NCBI GenBank assembly: GCA_031296405.1
Contig: JAVKKH010000001.1
Location: 1 to 64,000, forward strand
Length of the DNA stretch: 64,000 nt
From: Candidatus Tepidifontimicrobium thermophilum
GTDB lineage: Bacteria; Sysuimicrobiota; Sysuimicrobiia; Sysuimicrobiales; Sysuimicrobiaceae
Direction: 5' to 3'
The notes below the pieces were generated by a model. It had not been told where the DNA came from. It worked only from the letters and a program-made list of their open reading frames with translations, and made no database searches. Each line of letters begins with the position of its first letter. Within the stretch, counting starts at the first letter, position 1. The translations under genes and the position numbers were made by a program. Below, in pieces: positions 49,945 to 58,755 of the stretch.

Positions 49945-52509
49945 ATGAAGCTTACGCGACGGACGTTTCTGCGGACCTCTGTCGCCGCAAGCGGCAGCCT
50001 TCTGGCCGGGCGGCTGCTGTTCGGTGATCTGGAGACGCTCCGGGCAGCTCCGCGTGGCGTCCCCGGGGCCGTGGAGGAGTGGGTCCCGACCGCATGCTGG
50101 ATCGGCAAACAGGACTGCGGGATGCTGGCGCGGCGCATCGACGGTCGCGTGGTGAAGCTGGTCGGCCACCCCGGCCACCCCCGCAACCGAGGGACGCTCT
50201 GCCCCAAGGGCGCAGCTCAGATCATGGCCCTCTACGACCCCAACCGGGTGAAGACGCCCCTGATCCGCACCAACGAGAAGGGAGTCCCCGGCCGGTGGCG
50301 GCAGGCCACCTGGGAGGAAGCCCTCACCTTGGTGGCGCAAAAAATGCGGGAGGTTCGGGCCAAGGAGCCGAGCCTTCTTGTGTGGCAGAAGGGACGCAGC
50401 AAGGCCAAGGCCTTCTACGACGAGGCGTTCGTCAAGGCCACGGGTGCGACCAGGCTGCACCACGGGGCGTTCTGCTCGGACGCGGGGTACAGGGCAGGGG
50501 AGTACACCGTCGGGATCAGCGGCGTCCTGCATCCGGACTTCCGGCACTGCCGCTACCTGCTGGCCTGGGGCTACAACCTCACCAACGCGGGGGGTAACCA
50601 GCTCTGCTGGATCACCTGGCCGCAGCAGCTCATCCAGGCAAGGGAGCGCGGGATGAAGGTAGTGGCCGTCGACCCGCGGCTGCGGGGAACGGCCCACTTC
50701 GCGGACGAGTGGCTGCCCATCCGGCCGGGCACGGACCTAGCGCTGGCGTTGGCCCTGTGCCACGAACTCATCGCCCTGGGAGCAGTAGACCGTGAGTACC
50801 TGGCCCGGTACACCAACGCGCCCTTTTTGGTCCAGGAGGACGGCTTTTTCCTCCGTCGCGAAGGCAAGGAGCAGGTGTGGGACCTCCGGGCGGGTGGGCC
50901 GAGGCCTCATGACGCGGGGGACGCTTCGCCAGCCCTCGAAGGCACCTTCGTGGCGGACGGGAAGCGTGTCAAGCCGGCCTTTCAGGTTCTGAAGGAGCAC
51001 CTGGCCCGCTACACCCCCGAGTGGGCTTCCGAGGTGTGCGGGGTGCCCACGGAGCAGATCCGGCGCGTGGCCCGGGAGCTGGCGGAGAACGCCCGCATCG
51101 GGAGCACGGTGGTGGTGGATGGAGTCCGGATCCCATACCGGCCCGTGGCCATCATGGCCTACCACGTGAGCCAGCAGGAGCTGGGATTCCAAGCGGTCCG
51201 GGCCATGCTGCTGGTGGTGATGTTGCTGGGCGCGGTGGGAGCGGTTGGAGGTCAGCGGCTGGACGTCGGGCCGTGGAAGGTGCACGAGAACTTCGAGAAG
51301 CTGGAACACGTTGAGATCAAGGACCCTCCGTACAACGTGTGGCTGAAGGACTCCAAGTTCTTCCCCATCAACAGCAACAACTCCTCCATCGTCGCAAAGG
51401 TCATGCAGGATCCGCAAAAGTACGGGGTCAAGCAAATCCCCGAGATGGTCATCGTGCACATGTCCAACCCCCTGGTGGCGTTTGCGTCCACTCCGGACCT
51501 GGAGGAGGCCTACCGGAAGTTCAAGTTCGTGGTGGTGATCGATCCGTGGCTGTCACGGACCGCGGACCTATTTGCGGACGTGGTCCTGCCTGCCAGTACC
51601 CTGGAGAAGTACGAGGGCCCGCTGGCGGCCACGGACCAGTACGTGGACGCGGTGGCCCTGCGGGTGCCCGTAATGGAACCCCTGTTCCAGAGCCGGGGGG
51701 AGATCGAGATCTACCTGGACCTGTGCGAGAAGGCCGGGGTGCTCTACGGGAAGGACGGCTACCTGGACCACCTGAACGAGGCCCTCAAGCTGAAGGAACC
51801 CTACCGGCTCCCGGTGGACCGGAAGCCCACGGTACGGGAGATCTTCGACCGCTGGGCCAAGTCGGAGGGGATTGCCGAAGGGGTGGCCTACTTCGAGAAG
51901 CACGGGGTGAAGATCAAGGGTGCGGTACCTGCCACCAAGTTCTACGGGTACGCCACGGACCCGCCCTTCGGCGGGGTACGGCACCGGCTGTACGGGGAGG
52001 CGCTGCTCCGCTACCGGCTGGAGATGCGCGAGCGGGGAGTGCCGGAGATCTACTGGCGGGACTACACCCCGCTTCCTACCTGGCGGAAGCCCACCATGGA
52101 GGGCTCGCCACCGGAGTACGACCTGTACCTGGTGAGCTTCAAGCGGATCGAGCACAAGCAGTCGCGCTCCTCGCAGGTGCCGCTGCTGGCGGAGCTCGCC
52201 CGGCAGGCTTACGTGGAGATCAACCCCCGCACGGCGCGGGCGAAAGGGATCCGGGACGGGGAGCAGGTGTGGGTGGAGTCCCACAACGCGGTCACCGGGG
52301 AGACCCGTCGGGTGCGGGCGGTGGCACGCTACCGGGAAAGCATCCGCCCCGACACCGTCGCCATGCCCCACCACTTCGGGGGCGTCGCCCGACACCCGTG
52401 GGCCGACGGACAGGGGCCGTCCCCCAACTCCCTGTTCTTCACAGGAGAGGGCTACGTGGCCAACACCGCGGACCAGTCCTTCCACGTGAAGGTACGGGTT
52501 TACAAGTAG
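49945..52509 (+). CDS. molybdopterin oxidoreductase with incomplete N-terminal Fe-S motif
   Basis: 854 residues. Tat signal TRRTFLRTSVAASG. The usual C-x2-C-x3-C-x27-C cluster site reads Cys51, Gly54, Cys58, Cys86 (CWIGKQDCGM...LCPKG), so the second cysteine is replaced by glycine while the spacing is kept. HHGAFCSDAGYRAGE is the probable Mo-ligand loop. The C-terminal MopB domain (VEINPRTARAKGIRDGEQVWVESH) is complete. It is followed by Fe-S, NrfD, small membrane, TorD and polyferredoxin genes, so it is the catalytic subunit of a second membrane respiratory enzyme. The substrate is unknown. Confidence 0.85.
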   Translation: MKLTRRTFLRTSVAASGSLLAGRLLFGDLETLRAAPRGVPGAVEEWVPTACWIGKQDCGMLARRIDGRVVKLVGHPGHPRNRGTLCPKGAAQIMALYDPNRVKTPLIRTNEKGVPGRWRQATWEEALTLVAQKMREVRAKEPSLLVWQKGRSKAKAFYDEAFVKATGATRLHHGAFCSDAGYRAGEYTVGISGVLHPDFRHCRYLLAWGYNLTNAGGNQLCWITWPQQLIQARERGMKVVAVDPRLRGTAHFADEWLPIRPGTDLALALALCHELIALGAVDREYLARYTNAPFLVQEDGFFLRREGKEQVWDLRAGGPRPHDAGDASPALEGTFVADGKRVKPAFQVLKEHLARYTPEWASEVCGVPTEQIRRVARELAENARIGSTVVVDGVRIPYRPVAIMAYHVSQQELGFQAVRAMLLVVMLLGAVGAVGGQRLDVGPWKVHENFEKLEHVEIKDPPYNVWLKDSKFFPINSNNSSIVAKVMQDPQKYGVKQIPEMVIVHMSNPLVAFASTPDLEEAYRKFKFVVVIDPWLSRTADLFADVVLPASTLEKYEGPLAATDQYVDAVALRVPVMEPLFQSRGEIEIYLDLCEKAGVLYGKDGYLDHLNEALKLKEPYRLPVDRKPTVREIFDRWAKSEGIAEGVAYFEKHGVKIKGAVPATKFYGYATDPPFGGVRHRLYGEALLRYRLEMRERGVPEIYWRDYTPLPTWRKPTMEGSPPEYDLYLVSFKRIEHKQSRSSQVPLLAELARQAYVEINPRTARAKGIRDGEQVWVESHNAVTGETRRVRAVARYRESIRPDTVAMPHHFGGVARHPWADGQGPSPNSLFFTGEGYVANTADQSFHVKVRVYK

Positions 52510-52518
52510 GAGGTCGGG

Positions 52519-53256
52519 ATGCCGCGCTACGCCATGGTGGTCGACCTGGACCGGTGCATGGGGTGCCGCGCTTGCATGGAGGCCTGCAAGGTAGAGAACA
52601 ACACCCCCACCGCGGCCTTCTGGATGTACGTGTTCCGGTTCGAGGAGGGCGAGTATCCCAACACGTACATCTGGTTCATGCCGCGGCCCTGCATGCACTG
52701 CGACAACCCGCCGTGCGCCAAGGTGTGCCCGGTGGGCGCGCGGTACAAGCGGGAGGACGGGTTGGTGGCCACGGACTGGGACCGGTGCATCGGCTGCCGC
52801 TACTGCGAGGTGGCCTGCCCGTACGGAGTGAACTACTTCAACTGGAAGGAGCCGGTGCGGAACTACTACCTGGACTGGGGTGAGCGCGACGTGCGGCGGG
52901 TGACGAACGGGCAGACCCCGCCCTACCGGAATCCCGACCTGGATCGGCCGTACGGGGAGGAGAAGCGCCGGGTGGCGGGTGGGGGGCGGCTCAAGGGGGT
53001 GGTGGAGAAGTGCACCTTCTGCGTGCAGCGGGTGGAGGAGGGGCTGCAGCCCGCGTGCGTCGCAAACTGCCCCGCGTTCGCGCTGCACTTCGGGGACCTG
53101 GAGGACCCGCAGAGCAGTGTCTCCCAGGTGCTGGGCCGGAAGCACTCCTGGCGCCTGCTGGAGGAGCTGGGGACCGAGCCCCGGGTGTACTACGTGGGCG
53201 CCCACCCGGCGCACCCCGAGAGCCGGCAGATCGAGGAAGTAAAAGCGAGGGTGTAG
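52519..53256 (+). CDS. DmsB/PsrB-type four-cluster Fe-S subunit
   Basis: 245 residues with no export signal of its own, so it may be carried out with the Tat-tagged Mo subunit. Cysteine groups: CMGCRACMEAC, CMHCDNPPCAKVC, CIGCRYCEVACPYG and CTFCVQR...C. It is the electron-transfer subunit between the Mo protein and the NrfD-type subunit. It starts nine bases after the Mo gene, behind GGAGG. Confidence 0.9.
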   Translation: MPRYAMVVDLDRCMGCRACMEACKVENNTPTAAFWMYVFRFEEGEYPNTYIWFMPRPCMHCDNPPCAKVCPVGARYKREDGLVATDWDRCIGCRYCEVACPYGVNYFNWKEPVRNYYLDWGERDVRRVTNGQTPPYRNPDLDRPYGEEKRRVAGGGRLKGVVEKCTFCVQRVEEGLQPACVANCPAFALHFGDLEDPQSSVSQVLGRKHSWRLLEELGTEPRVYYVGAHPAHPESRQIEEVKARV

Positions 53257-53258
53257 CC

Positions 53259-54746
53259 ATGAGCGTACAGGTCCAGCGACTGCCTTACGGAGTGGGCCGG
53301 TTCCAGGTGGGCTTCTGGCTGTTCATCCTGGTCCTTCTGAGCGTGGTGGGCTGGGGAATCTACGCGTACTCCCGCCAGCTCGTGGAGGGGCTGGTGGTGA
53401 CAGGCCTACGGGACATCGGGACCATGGGCGGGGCCGCCTGGGGCCTGTACATCGCCTTCGATGTGTACTTCGTGGGCGTGAGCTTCGCGGGCATCACCAT
53501 GGCGGCCCTGATCCGGCTGCTGCGCCTGGAGGAGCTCAGGCCGGTGTCGCGCATGGCCGAGCTGCTGACCATCGTGGCTTTGGTCCTGGCGGCCTTCAGC
53601 GTCCTGCCGGACCTGGGCCAGCCCGTGCGGGGCATCGTGAACCTGTTGCGGTACGCGCGGCCGCAGTCCCCCTTCTTCGGCACGTTCACCCTGGTGATCT
53701 CCGGCTACCTGTTCGCCAGTCTGGTCTACTTTTACCTGGACGGGCGCCGAGACGCCGCCCTGCTGGCGCGGATCCCGAGCCCCCTGCAGGGCTTCTACCG
53801 CCTGTGGGCTGCAGGCTACCGGGATACCCCGGCGGAGCGCGAGCGGCACCACCGCGCCGCCTTCTGGCTCGCCATCGCCATCGTGCCTTTGCTGGTGACC
53901 GCCCACTCCACCTTGGGGTTCGTGTTCGGGATCCAGTCGGGCCGGCCTGGCTGGTTCAGCACGCTGCAGGCCCCTGCTTTCGTGGTGATGGCTGGCGTGT
54001 CGGGGATCGGGCTGCTGCTGGTGATCGCCGCGGTGTTTCGGCACGTGCTAGGCGAGCGGGAACGGCTGCACGAGGCGATCTTCCGGTGGCTGGGGGGTCT
54101 GCTGGCGCTCCTGGTGCTCGTTTATCTCTACTTCACGGTGGCCGAGCTACTGACCACCACGTACACGGGTCACGAGACGGAGGTCCGGCTGACGCTGGCG
54201 CTGCTCACCGGACCGTACGCCTGGCTCTTCTGGGTCAGCATGGGGGCACTGGTGCTAGGCCTGGTGGCGCTGCTCCTGCCCTACGTACCCTCTGTGGTGC
54301 CCGTGCGCGTGCCCTCCTTCCGGCCGGCCTTCACGCGTGCAGCCGGTCTGGCGGCGGCGGGCGCGGGACTGCTGCTGATGATCCACCGCCACGGCCCCCG
54401 CCTGGCTCCCGCAGCCGGAGCCGGGCCCGAACCCGAATGGGTGGGGTGGGTGCTGGCAGGTCTGGCGGTGGTGTTCGTCCTGTCGTGGTTTCCTCTGTTT
54501 GCCCGGAGCGTGGTGGCCGCGGGCGTGGCGGGAGGTTTGCTGGTGAACGTGGCCGCGGTGGGCAAGCGGCTGCTCATCGTGGTGCCCTCGCAGACGCACG
54601 GGACGCTGCTGCCGTATGGCCCCGGGTCGTACACGCCCACCTGGGTGGAGTACAGCGTCGTGGCCGGCCTGTTCGCGCTCGGCACGCTGCTGTACACCCT
54701 GTTCGTGAAGGTGTTCCCCATCATGGAGGTTGCGGAGGAACAATGA
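53259..54746 (+). CDS. NrfD-type membrane subunit of the second Mo complex
   Basis: 495 residues from ATG 53259 behind GAGGGTG. About ten membrane segments with PsrC/NrfD features (TMGGAAWGLYIAFDVYFVGVSFAGITMAAL, then AHSTLGFVFGIQSGRPGW). It should exchange electrons with the quinone pool. Its stop overlaps the next small gene (ATGA). It is larger than the TtrC-like protein by about 90 residues, with an extended C-terminus. Confidence 0.9.
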   Translation: MSVQVQRLPYGVGRFQVGFWLFILVLLSVVGWGIYAYSRQLVEGLVVTGLRDIGTMGGAAWGLYIAFDVYFVGVSFAGITMAALIRLLRLEELRPVSRMAELLTIVALVLAAFSVLPDLGQPVRGIVNLLRYARPQSPFFGTFTLVISGYLFASLVYFYLDGRRDAALLARIPSPLQGFYRLWAAGYRDTPAERERHHRAAFWLAIAIVPLLVTAHSTLGFVFGIQSGRPGWFSTLQAPAFVVMAGVSGIGLLLVIAAVFRHVLGERERLHEAIFRWLGGLLALLVLVYLYFTVAELLTTTYTGHETEVRLTLALLTGPYAWLFWVSMGALVLGLVALLLPYVPSVVPVRVPSFRPAFTRAAGLAAAGAGLLLMIHRHGPRLAPAAGAGPEPEWVGWVLAGLAVVFVLSWFPLFARSVVAAGVAGGLLVNVAAVGKRLLIVVPSQTHGTLLPYGPGSYTPTWVEYSVVAGLFALGTLLYTLFVKVFPIMEVAEEQ

Positions 54747-54979
54747 TGCGGGCGGCGTGGACGCTGCTGTTGGTGGTGGCGGGTTTTGCCCTGCAGGCGG
54801 TGAGTTACTTCTTCCTAGCGGCGCCCCTGGGGGTGCCCACCGGCCCCGTGTACAGCAACCCGCGGGTACCCTTCGCCCCGGCCGTGTTCATCCTCGGGGT
54901 GATGCTGGTGTTCCTGGCCGCGGTGGTCTACGAGTTGCTGCCGGAGTCCGGCGGGCGGACGCATCGGGGAACGGGATGA
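54743..54979 (+). CDS. small two-segment membrane protein of the Mo operon
   Basis: 78 residues, two hydrophobic segments (about 5-27 and 46-66). No family recognised. ATGA overlaps at both ends tie it to NrfD upstream and TorD downstream, which argues for a structural role in the complex. Confidence 0.7.
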   Translation: MMRAAWTLLLVVAGFALQAVSYFFLAAPLGVPTGPVYSNPRVPFAPAVFILGVMLVFLAAVVYELLPESGGRTHRGTG

Positions 54980-55632
54980 AAGCCCTGGCGCAGCTGCGAC
55001 AGGCCATCTACCGGCTACTGGCCGCGCTGTTCCTGTACCCTACGGAGGCTCGGCGCCGCGCCCTGGTGGAGGTCCCGCGGGTCCTCGAGCCGGAGCGGGT
55101 CCTGGCAGCTTTCCCCTTCTTCCTGCCGTGGGAGCGCCTGCTGCGCGCCCTCGCCGACCTGCCGGCTAGCACGGTCCTCCAGGAGGAATACGTGCGTCTG
55201 TTCACCCCGGGCTTTGACGGCTGCCGCTGTGCTCCCTACGAGTCCGCTTACCACTGCGGGCAGGGTGGGTCCGCGAGTTGGCTGTGTGCGGAGCTGGAAC
55301 GGGAGTACGCCTTCGTGGGTCTGGCCCTGTCGAACGACCCGCACGAGCCTGCGGACCACCTGGCGGTGGAGCTCGAGTACATGGCCTTTCTGTGCGGGCG
55401 GGAGGCGGAGGCGTGGGAACGCGGGACCGCAGAAGCCCGGGAGCTCCTCGGACGGGAGCGGAACTTCCTGAACCGACACCTGGTCCGGTGGGTTCCGGAG
55501 TTCGCTCGGTCCCTGCAGGACCAGGAAGCCGCGGCGGTCTACCGGGCCGGTGCGGCGGCCTGCGAGGCGTTCGTGCTGCAGGACTTGGACCTGGTGTGCC
55601 TTTTCAGCCGGATCCAGGAGGCGCGTCGGTGA
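54976..55632 (+). CDS. TorD/DmsD-family maturation chaperone
   Basis: 218 residues, all helical. EEYVRLFTPGFDGCRCAPYESAYHC followed by DHLAVELEYMAFLC matches the TorD fold family: the E-Y-x-R-L-F motif and the later D-H-x-x-x-E-L-E-Y-M motif. It should bind the Tat signal of the Mo subunit at 49945 and guide cofactor loading before export. Coupled to genes on both sides by ATGA and GTGA overlaps. Confidence 0.9.
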   Translation: MKALAQLRQAIYRLLAALFLYPTEARRRALVEVPRVLEPERVLAAFPFFLPWERLLRALADLPASTVLQEEYVRLFTPGFDGCRCAPYESAYHCGQGGSASWLCAELEREYAFVGLALSNDPHEPADHLAVELEYMAFLCGREAEAWERGTAEARELLGRERNFLNRHLVRWVPEFARSLQDQEAAAVYRAGAAACEAFVLQDLDLVCLFSRIQEARR

Positions 55633-57191
55633 CGGCGCAGCCAGCTGCAGTCTTGATATGCGCGGACGTGGCGCGGGCAAGCCGGGTGAACCTGACCGCG
55701 GTGGAGGCGTGGCTCCAGAGGACAGACCCCCACGCGGTCGTGCGGGTCGCCGCTGGCCTGTGCGAGGGGAGAGGGGACCTCGAGTCCGTCCTGGCGCGGG
55801 ACGGCGCCGGGCGGGCGGTTCTGGGGCTCTGCGGGGACGGGTACGACGAACGCGAGCTGCAGTCCCAGTTGCGGCAGGCGGGGATCGATCCGCTGAGCGC
55901 GAGTGCGGTACGGCTAGGGCGCTGGTGCGCGGGCCTGCCGCCGGAGGCCGCCACGGAAAAAGCGAAGGTGATGCTCGCGGCGGCGGTGGCCGCGGCCCGG
56001 GCGTCCGGGGGCAGCACCGTCGCCAACGCGAAGCCGTACTTCCCCGCCCGGGGAAGCCGCCGGTCCTTCCTGCGGTTCCCTGTGCCGGCCTACCGCGTGG
56101 TCCCCTCGGTGGACGGGAGTCGTTGTGCTGCGTCCGCCGGCTGCTCCCTGTGCGTGGAAGCGTGCCCGTTCGGGGCGCTGTCGGTAGCGGACGGGCGGAT
56201 CGAGCTGGACAAGGACGGCTGCGAGGGTTGCGGGCGGTGCGTCAGCGCCTGTCCCCGGGAGGCCTTCCACTTCCCGGGGTACAACCCGAAGGAAGTGGAA
56301 GCCCGGGTGCGGGTTCTGCTGGACCCGGAGGTCAGCGCCATCCAGCCGAGGGGCATCCTGTTCGTGTGCGCCTGCGCGTCCCCACTGCCATTCCTGGAGG
56401 CCGGCTGGATGCCCGTGGAGCTTCCGTGCGCCGCTATGCTGCCCGCGCACTGGCTGCTGGCGCCCCTGCTGCTGGGTGCGGTAGCTGTTGGGGTTGTGCC
56501 GTGCGAGAGACAGGGCAGCACGGGCTGCGGGCCCGCCGTCCTCCAGAAGGTGGACTTCTGCCAGGCGTTGCTCCGGCGGGCGGGGAGGCCCGCGGAGCTG
56601 GTGCGCAGCCATCCGCCCGCAGAGCAACCGCCGGGGATGGAACTCCCCGAGCCCCTCCCGCGGGCGAACGGGGAGGTCAGGTTCCAGCTGCGCCCCGAGG
56701 CTGTGGCGGCGGTGCTGTTGCGCTTTGTAGGTCATGGGGGTACCTCCGCGTGGGAGCACCCCGGCTGCCCGCTGGGCCTGGTGGAGATCAACCCAGCTAC
56801 GTGCACGGGCTGCGGGATGTGCGCGACCGCGTGTCCCTCGGAGGCTCTGCAGTACGGAGAGGCAGACGGCGAGGCGTGGGTGCGCTTTGACCCGGCGCGG
56901 TGCACCGCCTGCGGGCTGTGCGTGTCCAGGTGTCCGGAGCAGGCGCGGGGGGCCATTCACGTGAGCCGGCGCCTGGACCCCGAGTCCCTGCGGGCAGGGA
57001 GCGGGCAGCTCCTTCGGACACCCCTGAGGCGGTGTGTGGCCTGCGGCGCACCCGTGGCGCCCGCGCTCATGCTGAATCGGGTACTGGAGTTGCTAGGGGA
57101 GGACGGCATCCAGCTGCAGCGGGTCCTCACCCAGTACTGCCCGTCCTGCAGGCCGCTGTGGGGGGCCCGGGAGGAGGCTCGGCGTGGGTAG
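55629..57191 (+). CDS. polyferredoxin with MvhD-like central domain
   Basis: 520 residues from GTG 55629. Two ferredoxin motifs near residues 165-215 (CSLCVEACPFG and CEGCGRCVSACPRE). The middle resembles the hydrogenase Fe-S subunit (MvhD/FrhD) family: ILFVCACASPLPFLEAGWMPVELPCAAML, then GVVPCERQGSTGCG. Two more ferredoxin motifs lie near 395-440 (CTGCGMCATACPSE and CTACGLCVSRCPEQ), followed by two further Cys pairs. It could move electrons between the cytosol and the Mo complex or a bifurcating partner. The arrangement is unusual and its partner is not known. Confidence 0.75.
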   Translation: MTAQPAAVLICADVARASRVNLTAVEAWLQRTDPHAVVRVAAGLCEGRGDLESVLARDGAGRAVLGLCGDGYDERELQSQLRQAGIDPLSASAVRLGRWCAGLPPEAATEKAKVMLAAAVAAARASGGSTVANAKPYFPARGSRRSFLRFPVPAYRVVPSVDGSRCAASAGCSLCVEACPFGALSVADGRIELDKDGCEGCGRCVSACPREAFHFPGYNPKEVEARVRVLLDPEVSAIQPRGILFVCACASPLPFLEAGWMPVELPCAAMLPAHWLLAPLLLGAVAVGVVPCERQGSTGCGPAVLQKVDFCQALLRRAGRPAELVRSHPPAEQPPGMELPEPLPRANGEVRFQLRPEAVAAVLLRFVGHGGTSAWEHPGCPLGLVEINPATCTGCGMCATACPSEALQYGEADGEAWVRFDPARCTACGLCVSRCPEQARGAIHVSRRLDPESLRAGSGQLLRTPLRRCVACGAPVAPALMLNRVLELLGEDGIQLQRVLTQYCPSCRPLWGAREEARRG

Positions 57192-57678
57192 GAGGCCGGA
57201 AAGGAAGGCGCGAAGGCGTGGGATCTGGGCCCTGGCGGTCGTCGCCGCTGTGGCGGGGCTCGCGGTGGCGTGGGTGGCGTGGCAGGGCAGCCGGTCCACG
57301 GCCCCGGCGGGTGCGCGGCTGACCGTGTACCAGAACCCGCGCTGCGGCTGCTGCGGTGCGTACGTGAGCTACCTCCGTGGGGCGGGCTACGCGGTCGGGG
57401 TGGTGAAGACAGAGGAGATGGAGGGGGTCAAGCGGCGGTACCGGGTGCCGCAGCAGCTCTGGAGCTGTCACACGGCAGTGGCGGGCCGGTACTTCGTGGA
57501 GGGGCACGTGCCGGTGGAGGCGGTGCAGGAACTGCTGCGGCGGGCCCCGGACTGGCTGGGGCTCGCGCTTCCCGGCATGCCCAGTGGTTCTCCGGGCATG
57601 TCAGGCCCTCGGGAAGGACCTCTGGTGGTTCAGGCCGTCACGCGGGAAGGTCTGTGGCGCGAGTTCGGCAGGTTCTGA
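57184..57678 (+). CDS. DUF411 metal-binding protein
   Basis: 164 residues from GTG 57184, overlapping the polyferredoxin by eight bases, behind GGAGG. One N-terminal membrane segment (about 13-33). The DUF411 motif NPRCGCCGAYVSYLRGAGY and the second Cys/His region LWSCHTAVAGRYFVEGHVP suggest copper or other soft-metal binding outside the membrane. It is last in the Mo operon. Confidence 0.85.
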   Translation: MGRRPERKARRRGIWALAVVAAVAGLAVAWVAWQGSRSTAPAGARLTVYQNPRCGCCGAYVSYLRGAGYAVGVVKTEEMEGVKRRYRVPQQLWSCHTAVAGRYFVEGHVPVEAVQELLRRAPDWLGLALPGMPSGSPGMSGPREGPLVVQAVTREGLWREFGRF

Positions 57679-57735
57679 GCCGAGGATATAACCTGCCAGC
57701 ACGATCCCATGACCGCCGAACCCGCTGATCTGCAC
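57676..57735 (-). pseudogene. N-terminal remnant of a 2-oxoacid:ferredoxin oxidoreductase gamma subunit
   Basis: On the minus strand GTG 57735 opens a frame reading QISGFGGHGIVLAGYILG, the standard N-terminus of KorG/PorG-type gamma subunits. The resemblance stops exactly where the frame meets the stop codon of the DUF411 gene. Immediately upstream, in the same frame, a short tail (EIERLLRQLLGKPQ, then a stop) could be the end of a former neighbour gene. Both fragments look like leftovers of a truncated kor-type operon. Confidence 0.6.
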
Positions 57736-57935
57736 CTCCCCGGGACGGCATCACATCCTCGGAGGTTGCGGCTTGCCGAGCAACTGCCTTAGGAGACGCT
57801 CGATCTCCGCCCTCGGGTGGTGGTGTTGCCCTCCTGGGGTGGGCACCCTTCGGGCAAAAGCCCTCTGGGAGGCGCATTTTATAGCGATGTTGGTTTAAGC
57901 CGCTTGCACCAACGGCCCCCGGACGCCTGGGGGGA

Positions 57936-58595
57936 CTACCGGCGCTTCACCGGTGTGCGGAAGCGGAGGTGGAAAGGCTGCAGGCCGGCGGCGGCCAGGT
58001 GCTCGGCCAGGACCAGGGGCGGTACCTGGGTGGCGCAGACGTCCGCGCGTTTCACGACCCCGTCCAGGCGGACGGAGAGGACGAGCCCCCACCGGTCGGG
58101 CTGCAGGGAGCGGAGGGCCTGCACCAGCTTGGCCAGGTCCTCCAGACCGCCCGGTAGGGCCACGGACAGCCGGACACCGTCCAGGTCGCCGCCCCGTAGG
58201 TACACCAGGGCGTCGAAGAGGTCACTCTCGGTGACGATTCCGACCAGCTGGTCCCGTTCGACCACCAGCAGGCAGCCGATCTTGTGTCTACGGAGCAGGG
58301 ACGCGGCCTCCTCCACCGGGGCGTCCGGGGTGGTGGTGTGGAGGTCGCGCACCATGACGTCCGAAACCCGCAGCTGCTCCGGCAGCTCCACCCGCCGCGC
58401 GGCGCCGTCCCCGGCGGCTGGGGGAAGGGCGGCCCGCATGAGGTCGGTCCAGGTCACCAGCCCGACCAGTCTGGTCCCGCGTAGGACCGGCAGGTGGCGG
58501 ATCCGCAAGGCCTTCATGCGCTCCAGCGCCTCCTGCAGGGACGCGGTGGGCGCGATCGTGGTCGGGTTGGCGGTCATCACGTCGCGTACCAGCAT
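57936..58595 (-). CDS. CBS-pair protein with C-terminal ACT-like domain
   Basis: 219 residues from ATG 58595 behind AGGAGC. Two CBS motifs (MLVRDVMTANPTTIAPTASL and VSDVMVRDLHTTTPDAPVEE) followed by about 70 residues resembling the ACT-like C-terminus of AcuB-type proteins. It should sense an adenine nucleotide or other ligand. Its promoter contains a symmetric shared-type dyad (58697-58714). Confidence 0.82.
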   Translation of the reverse strand: MLVRDVMTANPTTIAPTASLQEALERMKALRIRHLPVLRGTRLVGLVTWTDLMRAALPPAAGDGAARRVELPEQLRVSDVMVRDLHTTTPDAPVEEAASLLRRHKIGCLLVVERDQLVGIVTESDLFDALVYLRGGDLDGVRLSVALPGGLEDLAKLVQALRSLQPDRWGLVLSVRLDGVVKRADVCATQVPPLVLAEHLAAAGLQPFHLRFRTPVKRR

Positions 58596-58668
58596 GGCGC
58601 TCCTACGGGTGTCGGCAGACTGGCCGGAAGCAACCCCCGGCGGTCCCCGCCCACCCCGCACAACCCGC

Positions 58669-58714
58669 AGTATGACCGCGCGGACCAACGGTCGGCATCG
58701 GTCCGCGCACCGAT
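58669..58714 (-). promoter_or_regulatory. shared-dyad promoter of the CBS gene
   Basis: ATCGGTCCGCGCACCGAT (58697-58714) has perfect six-base arms and matches 8 of 10 fixed bases. On the minus strand CATACT begins at 58674, 31.5 bases from the centre. The start codon is 101 bases from the dyad. Confidence 0.5.
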
Positions 58715-58755
58715 TTTCCGGATCGGGCGCGGACCCTAGCGCGGCAGGGTCGGGG

